64,000 nt of DNA from an uncultured Acidimicrobiales bacterium (GTDB lineage: Bacteria; Actinomycetota; Acidimicrobiia; Acidimicrobiales; SHLQ01): NCBI GenBank assembly GCA_937922235.1, contig CAKZVC010000005.1, positions 29,770 through 93,769 of the forward strand, in the 5' to 3' direction. Under the pieces are notes generated by a model, which was not told the origin of the DNA, ran no database searches, and saw only the letters and a list, made by a program, of their open reading frames with translations. This document shows, piece after piece, positions 9,133 through 16,667 of the stretch. How positions within the stretch are numbered: the stretch's first letter is position 1; each line of letters opens with the position of its first letter. Position numbers and translations under genes: made by a program.

Positions 9133-10656
9133 ATGTCGTCGGTCGAGCCAGATGAGCACACTCCGTGGGCCCAGCAGACCCCTACACCTGTTGGTCCCCC
9201 GGTATCTCCGACATCGCCGACCCCGCCACCGCCACGTGGACCGCACGTCGGCTATGCGGCGCCAGCCAGCTACACAACCGCGGCGCCTGACCTGGACGCT
9301 GAGCCTGATGCCGACCCTCGCGTTGCCTCGTTCGGGCAGCGCCTCGTTCTCGTCGCCTTGGCCACGCTCCTCGCCGTCACGGTGTTGGGCGTTCTCCGAG
9401 GTTCGTTCAACCGGTCGTGGGACCCAGTCCTCGAACCATACGTTGCCTACGTCGAAGCGGAGCGTGGGCTCAGCTTCACCAAACCTGTCGACGTGCGCTG
9501 GGCCGACATCGCCGCTGAAGTTCGCGGTAACGCCCCGGAAGAGACGCTCGACGCCGCCGACGATCCGTGGGCCCAAACGTATGCGTTGCTCGGTTTGGTC
9601 GACCCCAACCCCGAGGTCAGCAACGAAGAGTCATTGACCGAGACGCTGTCGGAGAACGCCGGGGCGTTCTACGACCGTCCAACCGAGACGATCGTCCTAC
9701 CGGAGGGCGCAAACGAAATCGAACTCAGCGTCACGATCGTTCACGAGCTGACGCACGCGCTGCAAGACCAGAACGGCATGCTTGGGGGCAGCAAGGCGTT
9801 CGAGTCGCCGGACGATTTTGCCTCGCGCCGGGTCCTCATCGAAGGCGACGCCGAGCGCATTGCGGTCGCCTGGTATTGGGACCAGCCCGAGGCTTTCCGC
9901 GACCAGTATCTCGAGGCGATTGGTGCTGACCCCGATGCCCGTCCCGAGGACCCGGGCGACAACTTCCTCTTCGCTACCTTCCTCTCGTCTTATGAAATCG
10001 GTCTGCCAATGGTGGAAACGATCATCGAAACAGAGGGGCAGGCCGGCCTCGACGAGCTCCTCCGGTCGAAGAACACGGGAACGACCGAGCGGCTCATCGA
10101 TCCGTTCGGTGATGTCCGCCAACCCGAAGTTGATGCGATCGCAGAGATGACCCTGCCCGATGGCGCTGATGGTGTTATTGGCGACCTCGGACCGCTCACC
10201 CTGTTCCAGGCCCTCGCTCCGACGATCGGCACCGCCGAAACATTCGATGCGCTCATTGGCTACGACAACGACGCATTCGCGATGTTCGAACGGGACGGCA
10301 CGACGTGCGCCCGGTTGTCAATCTTCTTTGAGAGTCGTAGCGAGGGGACCGAGTTCATCGACATTCTCAATGCCGCTGATGTTCCGGGGGACCGTGCGCT
10401 CGCAAGCACCGAGGTGATCTTCGACGTATGTGAGCCGATTGGGTCTCCCGAGTTTCAACGCGTCGGAACCATCGTGCCAATAGTTGTTGTCCAGGAAGCT
10501 GCTCGCGACCACGTGAACGACGGCGTTCCCCTTGAGAAGGCTCGCTGCGCAGCTATTGCTCAGGCATCAACAATCCCAGCCGACCAGCCAGCGACCGAGT
10601 TCGTTGGACGGGCTCAGCTAAGCGAACAACGGGCCCAGTTCCTCGCCGATTGTTAA
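9133..10656 (+). CDS. Membrane-anchored putative zinc metallopeptidase (HExxH), function unknown
   Basis: 507 residues. The first 65 are Pro/Thr-rich and probably cytoplasmic. One membrane segment follows at about residues 70-88 (LVLVALATLLAVTVLGVL). The rest should be outside the cell. A zinc-peptidase motif VHELTHALQDQN is at residues 203-214 (His204, Glu205, His208). IEGDAERIA at about 236-244 offers a likely third ligand (Glu). The C-terminus ends with a Cys. I do not recognise a named family beyond hypothetical actinobacterial proteins with HELTHALQDQ. It stands alone, 67 bp after uppP and 63 bp before the SAF gene. Confidence 0.7.
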   Translation: MSSVEPDEHTPWAQQTPTPVGPPVSPTSPTPPPPRGPHVGYAAPASYTTAAPDLDAEPDADPRVASFGQRLVLVALATLLAVTVLGVLRGSFNRSWDPVLEPYVAYVEAERGLSFTKPVDVRWADIAAEVRGNAPEETLDAADDPWAQTYALLGLVDPNPEVSNEESLTETLSENAGAFYDRPTETIVLPEGANEIELSVTIVHELTHALQDQNGMLGGSKAFESPDDFASRRVLIEGDAERIAVAWYWDQPEAFRDQYLEAIGADPDARPEDPGDNFLFATFLSSYEIGLPMVETIIETEGQAGLDELLRSKNTGTTERLIDPFGDVRQPEVDAIAEMTLPDGADGVIGDLGPLTLFQALAPTIGTAETFDALIGYDNDAFAMFERDGTTCARLSIFFESRSEGTEFIDILNAADVPGDRALASTEVIFDVCEPIGSPEFQRVGTIVPIVVVQEAARDHVNDGVPLEKARCAAIAQASTIPADQPATEFVGRAQLSEQRAQFLADC

Positions 10657-10719
10657 TCGCGGGTACGTTCGTAGCAACGACTTCCCCTCGTTGACTCTCA
10701 ATACTCATGAGGATGTGTC

Positions 10720-11370
10720 GTGACGATTCTTCGTCAACCTTGGCGCTGGCTGCCGTTCAGCACCCGGCTTACATTGGCGCGGCTACGCAGCCGACTTAGC
10801 CACTACCGACTGCTCCGACGATCGATGATCATCGGCGGGATTGCGTTGACAGCGGTGATACTCGTGGGCGCTCGAGCGCAGGCTGGAGCCGCCCGAACAA
10901 CGTGGGGAGACACTGTCGAGGTACTTGTCGCCGCCGAAGCGGTCGGGTCGGGCGAGCCGCTCATCGGGCGGACCGAGCTGGTGTCACGACCCGCCGCGTT
11001 CGTGCCCGGCGATGTTGTTCGTCACGTTCTCGATGATGCCGAGCACGCGGCCCGCTCGCTCGAACCAGGGGAGGTCATCACTGCTCGGGACCTTGCCGGA
11101 TCGGGTCATGCGGTTCGCCTCGCCGACGGTCAACGAGCCGTGAGCTTGCCGCTCGGCCCGGGTATCCCATCGCTGAATGTTGGCGATCGGGTCGAGCTCT
11201 ACGTGGTCTTCGACAGCTTTGGTGATCGCGTTGACGACCCTGAGCGAATCGACGCTGCTGTGGTGGTTGAGCTCGGCGAGCGCGATGTCACGCTCGCAGT
11301 AGACAAGGCCGACGTAGCCATGCTTGCTCGCGCATCGACCTCAGGCGAGGTGATTGTCGCTCGGCGTTAG
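10720..11370 (+). CDS. SAF-domain (CpaB-like) membrane protein
   Basis: 216 residues, GTG start. A basic N-terminus is followed by a membrane segment (about 36-51, MIIGGIALTAVILVGA) and an external SAF domain. The SAF domain begins VEVLVAAEAVGSGEPL and continues ARSLEPGEVITARDL and GDRVELYVVFD. SAF domains of this form occur in CpaB/RcpC, periplasmic factors of Flp/Tad pilus assembly, and in many stand-alone actinobacterial proteins. No other pilus gene is in the window, so a pilus role is only a possibility. Its stop overlaps that of fmdB on the other strand by 4 bp. Confidence 0.75.
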   Translation: MTILRQPWRWLPFSTRLTLARLRSRLSHYRLLRRSMIIGGIALTAVILVGARAQAGAARTTWGDTVEVLVAAEAVGSGEPLIGRTELVSRPAAFVPGDVVRHVLDDAEHAARSLEPGEVITARDLAGSGHAVRLADGQRAVSLPLGPGIPSLNVGDRVELYVVFDSFGDRVDDPERIDAAVVVELGERDVTLAVDKADVAMLARASTSGEVIVARR

Positions 11371-11708
11371 TCGCTCGAAGAAGACGAAGACGACGAAGAC
11401 GACGATGAGGAGGACGAAGACCCTGACGAGTCACTCGACGAGCTGCTCTTCGACGCGTCGGACTTCGAGTCTGACGAACTGGATGAGCTACTCGAGCTCG
11501 ATCCGGTTGACGCGCTCTTCTTGCCATGATCGTTCTTGTAGAAGCCACTGCCCTTGAAGGTGATACCGACGGCGCCGAACACCTTGGAGATGTTCTTCTT
11601 CGAGCGGGTTCCGCAGCTCGGGCATTTCGGGGTCGAGTCATCGGAGAAGGACTGGACCTTCTCGAACTCTTCTCCACACTGCTTGCAGCGGTATTGGTAG
11701 GTAGGCAT
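11367..11708 (-). CDS. FmdB-family zinc-ribbon protein with serine-rich tail
   Basis: 113 residues from the ATG at 11708; a longer in-frame start at 11894 would run into plsY on the other strand and lacks homology. The N-terminal MPTYQYRCKQCGEEFEK and PKCPSCG form a CxxC/CxxC zinc ribbon (Cys8, 11, 29, 32), the FmdB regulatory-protein signature. GITFKGSGFYKND is the conserved end of the domain. Residues from about 64 to the end are almost entirely Ser with Asp/Lys, a low-complexity tail common in actinobacterial FmdB proteins. The exact role is unknown; FmdB was first linked to formamidase/amidase regulation. Confidence 0.88.
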   Translation of the reverse strand: MPTYQYRCKQCGEEFEKVQSFSDDSTPKCPSCGTRSKKNISKVFGAVGITFKGSGFYKNDHGKKSASTGSSSSSSSSSSDSKSDASKSSSSSDSSGSSSSSSSSSSSSSSSSD

Positions 11709-11811
11709 GTCTTCTCCGGGCGATACCAACGGGCGACTGAAAGTATTAGGCCGTATCCGCTCAACAACAACCTGTGCTGTTGTGTTCCCATTTCTGCCGT
11801 AACATGACGAG

Positions 11812-12402
11812 GTGTCTGAAACAGTCATTGGCGTGGCGTTGCTCATAGCTGCGTACTTCGCGGGCTCGTTTCCGACAGCCAGCGCAATCGGCATGGTATC
11901 GGGGCACGATCATTCCAAGGAAGGGTCGGGAAACCCTGGGGCATCGAACGTCTATCGCACCTCTGGCGCGGCCTATGGCCTGATCACAGTTGTGATCGAT
12001 GTGCTGAAGGGCTTCATTCCGGTGCTTGCCACCTTGTGGATCCTCGACAGTCGGCCCTGGGCCTCAGCCGTGTGGGCTGCTGCAACTGTTGGCCACGTAA
12101 TCCCGTTTGCCCGATGGCGCAACGGGGGCAAAGGCGTTGCAACCGGCGGCGGAGGCTCACTCCCGCTGTTCCCGTATCTCGGCCTGGTGCTGGTTCCGAT
12201 CTTCATCGTGGCGGTCAAGCTCACGAAGCGAGCATCTGTCGGCTCATTGGTTATTACGGGTCTGACACTTGTTGGCGTTGTCATTCTTCATGAGGATCCG
12301 ATCGAGATCGCAATGGCGGCAGTCGTTGCCGCGGTGATCATCTACCGTCACCGATCGAATATCGGTCGGTTGTTGTCGGGCCAGGAACTCAAGGTCGGCT
12401 AG
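11812..12402 (+). CDS. plsY: Acyl-phosphate:glycerol-3-phosphate acyltransferase
   Basis: 196 residues, GTG start. This polytopic inner-membrane enzyme transfers an acyl group from acyl-phosphate to glycerol-3-phosphate, the first step of phospholipid synthesis. The hallmark loop GSGNPGASN is at residues 38-46. RWRNGGKGVATGGG is the second conserved loop, and HRSNIGRLLSGQE the third near the C-terminus. Length is normal. It is followed by galU after 20 bp and is divergent from fmdB across about 100 bp that must hold both promoters. Confidence 0.94.
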   Translation: MSETVIGVALLIAAYFAGSFPTASAIGMVSGHDHSKEGSGNPGASNVYRTSGAAYGLITVVIDVLKGFIPVLATLWILDSRPWASAVWAAATVGHVIPFARWRNGGKGVATGGGGSLPLFPYLGLVLVPIFIVAVKLTKRASVGSLVITGLTLVGVVILHEDPIEIAMAAVVAAVIIYRHRSNIGRLLSGQELKVG

Positions 12403-12422
12403 ATCGCTCCGATCAAGCATTT

Positions 12423-13298
12423 ATGACTTCACGCGTTCGAAAAGCAGTAATCCCCGCGGCAGGCCTTGGAACCCGCTTTCTCCCGGCGACCAAATCGCAG
12501 CCCAAGGAGATGCTGACGATCGTCGATAAGCCCGCCATTCAATATGTCGTCGAGGAGGCTGTGGCCGCTGGCATCGATGACATTCTGATCATCACGGGCA
12601 CAGCAAAGAAGGCGCTCGAAGACCACTTCGATCGCAACTTCGAGCTTGAAACGCTGCTCGAACGCAAAGGAAAGACCGAGCCTCTCGCCGAGATCATCGC
12701 GATTGCAGAGATGGCGAAGTTCCACTTCACTCGGCAGGGTCAACCGTTGGGTCTTGGTCACGCGGTTCTCCAGGCAGAACAGCACGTTGGAGACGAGCCA
12801 TTCGTGGTGCTCCTTCCCGATGAACTCATGATCTCTCGCGGTGGCACGGTGAAGGCAATGGTCGACGCCTACAACGAATACGGCAGCTCGAATGTGGCGC
12901 TCCGTGAGGTGCCGATGGATGAGGTCAGCAGCTATGGCTGCGCCGCGACTGAAGATGTCGCCGATGGCATCGTCAAGATTCCGCACATTGTCGAGAAGCC
13001 GGCCGTTGAAGATGCGCCATCGAACCGCGTGGTCATGGGTCGTTACCTCTTCACTCCTGACATCTTCGAGTACCTCCACAAAACGGAGCCCGGTGTGGGC
13101 AACGAGATCCAGCTCACCGACGCCATGGCACAGATTGCCAACGGGTCGGGCCTCTACGGAGTGATCGACAACCAGGGCAGCTGGGACGCTGGCCAAAAGC
13201 TCGACTTCCTCCGAGCTCAGGTCGAACTCGGCCTCCAACACCCAGAACTAGGCAAAGACTTCGCCGCCCTGATCAAACAAGTCGCTGAGAGCTTGTAG
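12423..13298 (+). CDS. galU: UTP-glucose-1-phosphate uridylyltransferase
   Basis: 291 residues. It makes UDP-glucose from UTP and glucose-1-phosphate for cell-envelope polysaccharides and trehalose. The nucleotide-binding N-terminus KAVIPAAGLGTRFLPATKS is complete. KEMLTIVDKPAIQYVVEEA, GLGHAVLQAE and VLLPDELM (metal/nucleotide site) follow. GSWDAGQKLDFLRAQVE is the typical C-terminal helix. Length is normal for bacterial GalU. It lies 20 bp after plsY in the same direction and faces the CBS-protein operon, with a tandem repeat in between. Confidence 0.95.
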   Translation: MTSRVRKAVIPAAGLGTRFLPATKSQPKEMLTIVDKPAIQYVVEEAVAAGIDDILIITGTAKKALEDHFDRNFELETLLERKGKTEPLAEIIAIAEMAKFHFTRQGQPLGLGHAVLQAEQHVGDEPFVVLLPDELMISRGGTVKAMVDAYNEYGSSNVALREVPMDEVSSYGCAATEDVADGIVKIPHIVEKPAVEDAPSNRVVMGRYLFTPDIFEYLHKTEPGVGNEIQLTDAMAQIANGSGLYGVIDNQGSWDAGQKLDFLRAQVELGLQHPELGKDFAALIKQVAESL

Positions 13299-13308
13299 GC
13301 ACAACGGC

Positions 13309-13375
13309 CGCGCGATGACCAAGAGGGTCTGACCCCAAAGGTCGCGCGATGACCAAGAGGGTCTGACCCCAAAGG
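13309..13375. repeat. Tandem pair of 33-bp units with a GGGTC-T-GACCC palindrome
   Basis: Two identical 33-bp units (13309-13341 and 13343-13375) are separated by one base. Each begins CGCGCGATGACC and holds the inverted repeat GGGTC-T-GACCC. They lie between the convergent galU and CNNM genes. The structure resembles REP-type extragenic palindromes. It could fold as hairpins and help end transcription from both sides. Confidence 0.7.
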
Positions 13376-13380
13376 CCGCG

Positions 13381-14772
13381 CTAGTGGTCGTGGTTGTCGT
13401 GTGGCTGGTCGGCGCTTGCGTTGGCGTCGGCGAGATCCTCGATCTGCTTGATGCGCACCTTGGTGATTTGGCGTCCATCGAGTGACTCGACCGTGACGTC
13501 GTAGGGCCCGTGGCGCAGCGTCGTGCCGACTTCGGGGACAGCGCCATGGTCGGCAAGAACCAGGCCGGCAATCGTCACGACATCGTTGTTGTCGAACGCT
13601 GCATTGCCGAGGTGCTCACGAAGATCGCTCAATGGCGTCTCGCCATCAACCGACATCGAGCCGTCGTCATGAGTGACAACTTCCTCAAGCTGCTCATCTT
13701 CCATGACCTCAGCAATGACGTCATCGAGCGAAACAAGCCCGATCGTGGCTCCGAATTCGTCGATCACGAGTGCCGCGTGCGTGCCTGCCTGCTTGAAACG
13801 ATCGAGCAGATCTTCAGCAGAGGTACTTGCGGCAACTGCCGGGACTTCGCGGGCGATGTCGGAGACAGACGTGAACGTGTTGCTGTGGGCGACACGAATG
13901 AAGTCCTTCACGTGCAACAGACCCACGACGTGGTCGAGGTCGCCGTCGATGACTGGATATCGGCTGCGCGGAGACTCCACGAGCAGCCTCTCGATGTCAT
14001 CGGCAGACGCCGACTTGTCGATAGCGAGGATGTGGCTGCGAGACACCATCATCTCTTCGGCCGGGTGTTCGCTGAGCTCGAAGATGTTTCGGATCAAGTC
14101 ACGCTGCAAACCACCGAGCTCGCCGCTTTCGGCCGATTCGTCGGTGACGATAGTGAGCTCGTCACTCGTGTGCAGCGACATGGCCTTATCTGGTTCGGGA
14201 ATCCGCAGCATCCGCATGAGGGCAAATGCGATCGAGTTCAACACCGCAACCATGGGTTTGAACAGCGCCGAGAACGCCCGCATGAGCGGGTTGAGCTTGA
14301 CGCTGACCGCCTCGGGAGACTGCAGGGCAAGCGCTTTCGGGATCATCTCGCCAAACACCACGTGCAAGAAGGTGATGATGCTGAGCGCAATGATGAAGCC
14401 AAGCGTGTGCGAGAACGTGTCGGGCACGCCGAGATCCTCGAGCGGGCTGTAGAACCACTTTGCGATCGCTGGCTCGCCGTACATACCAAGCCCGATCGAG
14501 GCCAACGTGATGCCAAGCTGAGCTACGGCGATGTAACTGTCCTTGCCGGCATGGCGGGTGAAGACATCGAGGAGCCAGCGCGCAGCACTGCTTCCGCCAT
14601 CGGCCATCCGTTCGAGTCGGCTTGCTCGGGCACCGACGAGTGCGAATTCAGCAGCGACGAACATGCCGTTGATGATGACGAGAAAGAAGATCGCAATCAC
14701 GGGAAGGGCGACGGAGCCAAAACCGCCACCGCGGCTGGCCTCGGCTGCGAACAGGGAAAGTGAGAGAGTCAT
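13381..14772 (-). CDS. CNNM/CorC-HlyC family CBS-domain membrane protein (downstream copy)
   Basis: 463 residues. Domain order is a CNNM/DUF21 transmembrane domain (about residues 20-205; VAAEFALVGARASRLE), a CBS pair (about 240-355; MMVSRSHILAIDKSASADDI and LVIDEFGATIGLVSLDDVIAEV), then a CorC/HlyC FAD-like C-terminal domain ending in a His-rich tail. Relatives export or regulate Mg2+/Co2+ and were long misnamed hemolysins. The start overlaps the stop of the upstream paralog (ATGA), so the two are translationally coupled and may form a heteromer. The ion is inferred. Confidence 0.88.
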   Translation of the reverse strand: MTLSLSLFAAEASRGGGFGSVALPVIAIFFLVIINGMFVAAEFALVGARASRLERMADGGSSAARWLLDVFTRHAGKDSYIAVAQLGITLASIGLGMYGEPAIAKWFYSPLEDLGVPDTFSHTLGFIIALSIITFLHVVFGEMIPKALALQSPEAVSVKLNPLMRAFSALFKPMVAVLNSIAFALMRMLRIPEPDKAMSLHTSDELTIVTDESAESGELGGLQRDLIRNIFELSEHPAEEMMVSRSHILAIDKSASADDIERLLVESPRSRYPVIDGDLDHVVGLLHVKDFIRVAHSNTFTSVSDIAREVPAVAASTSAEDLLDRFKQAGTHAALVIDEFGATIGLVSLDDVIAEVMEDEQLEEVVTHDDGSMSVDGETPLSDLREHLGNAAFDNNDVVTIAGLVLADHGAVPEVGTTLRHGPYDVTVESLDGRQITKVRIKQIEDLADANASADQPHDNHDH

Positions 14773-16064
14773 CGGCTTCCCTCCGGGTCGTCGAAGCTGA
14801 CACGTTCGATCGCGTTCCCGTCCATCTGCTCGATCGTTACCTCGAGCTCGCCACCGGCGAGCATGATGGTTTCACCGACCTCAGGGGCACGTGAGAGCTC
14901 GTGCCAGATGAGTCCGCCGATCGTGTCGACGTCTTCGGTTGGGAGCTTCAGGCGGAATTGTTGGTTCAGCGACTCGAGCAGGACTTCGCCCTGTACCGAC
15001 GCTCGTCCCTCGGAGATCACGATCGGATCAGGGTCGACATCGAACTCGTCTCGCACTTCACCAAAGACCTCTTCAATTGCATCTTCGAGGGTGACGAGGC
15101 CAGCGACGTCGCCGTACTCGTTGATCACCAGTGCTGCATGGCGGTCGGCCTCATCGAGACGACTCCACAACGCCGGGACGGTCAGCGTTTCAGCCACATC
15201 AAGGACTGGGCGGGCAATCGAGGCCACGGGGGCATTTGGGCTGCGCTTGGCCTCGACGTAGAGATCGCGTACGTGGGCGAGGCCGATGACATCGTCGTGC
15301 GACTCAGCCGACCACACCGGGAACCGGGTAAAGGGGGTGCCGACTACTTCTTCGAGGGCATCAGCGATCGTGGTCGACCCGTTCACACCAGTGAGGCGTC
15401 GCCGGGGTGTCATGATCTCGCGCACGAGACGTTGTTCGACGTTCAGGACGCCAGCAACCATGTTGCGTTCGGACGCATCGATGAGACCGCCTTGGGCGCT
15501 TTCGTCAAACAACGCAGCGAGTTCTTCTGGAGAGTGCACGTGGGCGTGACTGTGTTCGGTGTTGAGCCCGACAGCGCGCATCAACGCGAACGCCGAGCCG
15601 TTGAACACCGCGACGAGCGGGCGAAAGAGCATCTGGCTGATCTGCATAGGGCGCAGCGTGGCGATCGCAAGCTTCTCGGGGTAACGAAGCGCTGCGGTCT
15701 TCGGCAGAAGCTCGCCGAGGATCACCTGTAGCGCCGTAATGATGATCAGGGTTACTGCAATCGCCGCTGCTCGGGCTCCCGAACCAAACCAGTTCTCGAA
15801 GACCGGGGTAAGGCGATCTTGGCCTAGGAAACCAGCGATCAGACTGCTCAACGTGATGCCCACCTGGCATGCGGCGACGTAGTTGTCGAGCTTCACCGGG
15901 TCGCGCACGGTCTCGAGCAGCGTGTTTGCTGCCTTGTTGCCATCTTGCGCAATCGCTTGGATTCGGGACTTTCGGGCCCCGACGGTCGCAAACTCAGCGG
16001 CGACGTACAGCGCGTTGAGCATGAGCATCACCGTGATGGCGATGATCGTGATGATGTGTGTCAC
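14769..16064 (-). CDS. CNNM/CorC-HlyC family CBS-domain membrane protein (upstream copy)
   Basis: 431 residues, GTG start overlapping the upstream stop as GTGA. It has the same layout as its neighbour: CNNM domain with YVAAEFATVGARKSRIQ, membrane helices up to about residue 180, a CBS pair with REIMTPRRRLTGVNGS and LVINEYGDVAGLVTLEDAIEEVFGE, and a CorC/HlyC end. Paired CNNM genes are common in actinobacteria and probably handle divalent cations (Mg2+). It follows the selenoprotein candidate in the same operon, so a redox enzyme is co-expressed with these transporters; the reason is not evident. Confidence 0.88.
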   Translation of the reverse strand: MTHIITIIAITVMLMLNALYVAAEFATVGARKSRIQAIAQDGNKAANTLLETVRDPVKLDNYVAACQVGITLSSLIAGFLGQDRLTPVFENWFGSGARAAAIAVTLIIITALQVILGELLPKTAALRYPEKLAIATLRPMQISQMLFRPLVAVFNGSAFALMRAVGLNTEHSHAHVHSPEELAALFDESAQGGLIDASERNMVAGVLNVEQRLVREIMTPRRRLTGVNGSTTIADALEEVVGTPFTRFPVWSAESHDDVIGLAHVRDLYVEAKRSPNAPVASIARPVLDVAETLTVPALWSRLDEADRHAALVINEYGDVAGLVTLEDAIEEVFGEVRDEFDVDPDPIVISEGRASVQGEVLLESLNQQFRLKLPTEDVDTIGGLIWHELSRAPEVGETIMLAGGELEVTIEQMDGNAIERVSFDDPEGSR

Positions 16065-16540
16065 GTGGACTCCTCGCCGAGCAATTGCTTTGCAGCATTG
16101 CCAGCTCGATTGTTCAAGTTAGCTTGCCCGCAGATGAGTACTAGTTCGGCCAATTCGTCCTCGGAATACAGGGATCGGAGCCGGGAATTCAGTTCTGGTG
16201 ATAGCGCGTGCGTGGGCCCGCACATCGCATCGGCCAAGTCGAGTGCTGCGATCTCGGCCTCGTCAAACACGTCGCCCCACGAGTCAGGAGACTTCAACGC
16301 ATCGAGCTGTGCGTCGGTAACACCGCGTCGCCTCGCCGAGGCAACATGTGAGGTCAGTCAAGTGGGACATTCGTTGACGATTGAGGTCCGGAGAAAAACC
16401 AGCTCTTTGCGAGCGGGCGACACCGCACCTTCATCGGACCACACTGCTTCTCCGAACGCTTTGTACGGGTCGGTTGCCCCCTCCACTTTGGACAGGGTGT
16501 AGCCCAGCGGAGCACCAGACAATTTCAATCGAATAGCCAT
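16061..16540 (-). CDS. AhpD/carboxymuconolactone-decarboxylase-like protein, candidate selenoprotein (in-frame TGA = Sec61)
   Basis: Read through a single in-frame TGA (16358-16360) this is a 159-residue protein starting MAIRLKLSG at 16540. The upstream 60 residues and the downstream 98 are in the same frame and both match one AhpD/CMD domain. Upstream is ELVFLRTSIVNECPT; downstream is LTSHVASARRRGVTD, then DLADAMC and LAELVLICGQANLNNR. The TGA falls exactly at the second position of the AhpD redox motif CxxCxxxH, giving C58-P-T-U61-L-T-S-H65. A GG-loop hairpin starts 12 nt after the TGA. AhpD-like selenoproteins with CxxU are a known family, especially in marine bacteria. It would reduce peroxides or disulfides. 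The alternative is a nonsense mutation or sequencing error. Genome-wide sel genes are not visible here. Confidence 0.75.
16327..16345 (-). promoter_or_regulatory. Putative bacterial SECIS hairpin
   Basis: On the coding (minus) strand, GTTGCCTC-GGC-GAGGCGAC forms an 8-bp stem (one G-U pair) with loop GGC. It begins 12 nt after the in-frame TGA, and the loop starts 20 nt after it. Known bacterial SECIS elements sit directly 3' of the UGA within the coding region and need a G in the first two loop positions, which is met here. It would recruit SelB-Sec-tRNA to the UGA. Confidence 0.65.
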
Positions 16541-16667
16541 CCCGACAGTATGTCTCACGAGCGGTACCTGACTTGGTGATCCAAACACCCGGTTTTGCGG
16601 ACGTGCGGTACCGAGCACGTATTCGCTACGGTGACCATTCGCCCGTCAATCGAATACGACCGGAGCC

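Noticed and set aside
13309..13375. CRISPR array
   Set aside because: Only two units, a one-base gap instead of spacers, and an internal palindrome; no cas genes.
13510..14763. A 417-residue plus-strand frame opposite the CNNM gene
   Set aside because: The minus-strand gene has a full CNNM-CBS-CorC domain set; the antisense frame has no recognisable fold.
16061..16618. Plain pseudogene or two separate small genes at the AhpD-like locus
   Set aside because: Both parts are in one frame with the stop exactly at the redox Cys position and a SECIS-like hairpin following, which a random nonsense mutation would not explain; kept as the fallback reading.
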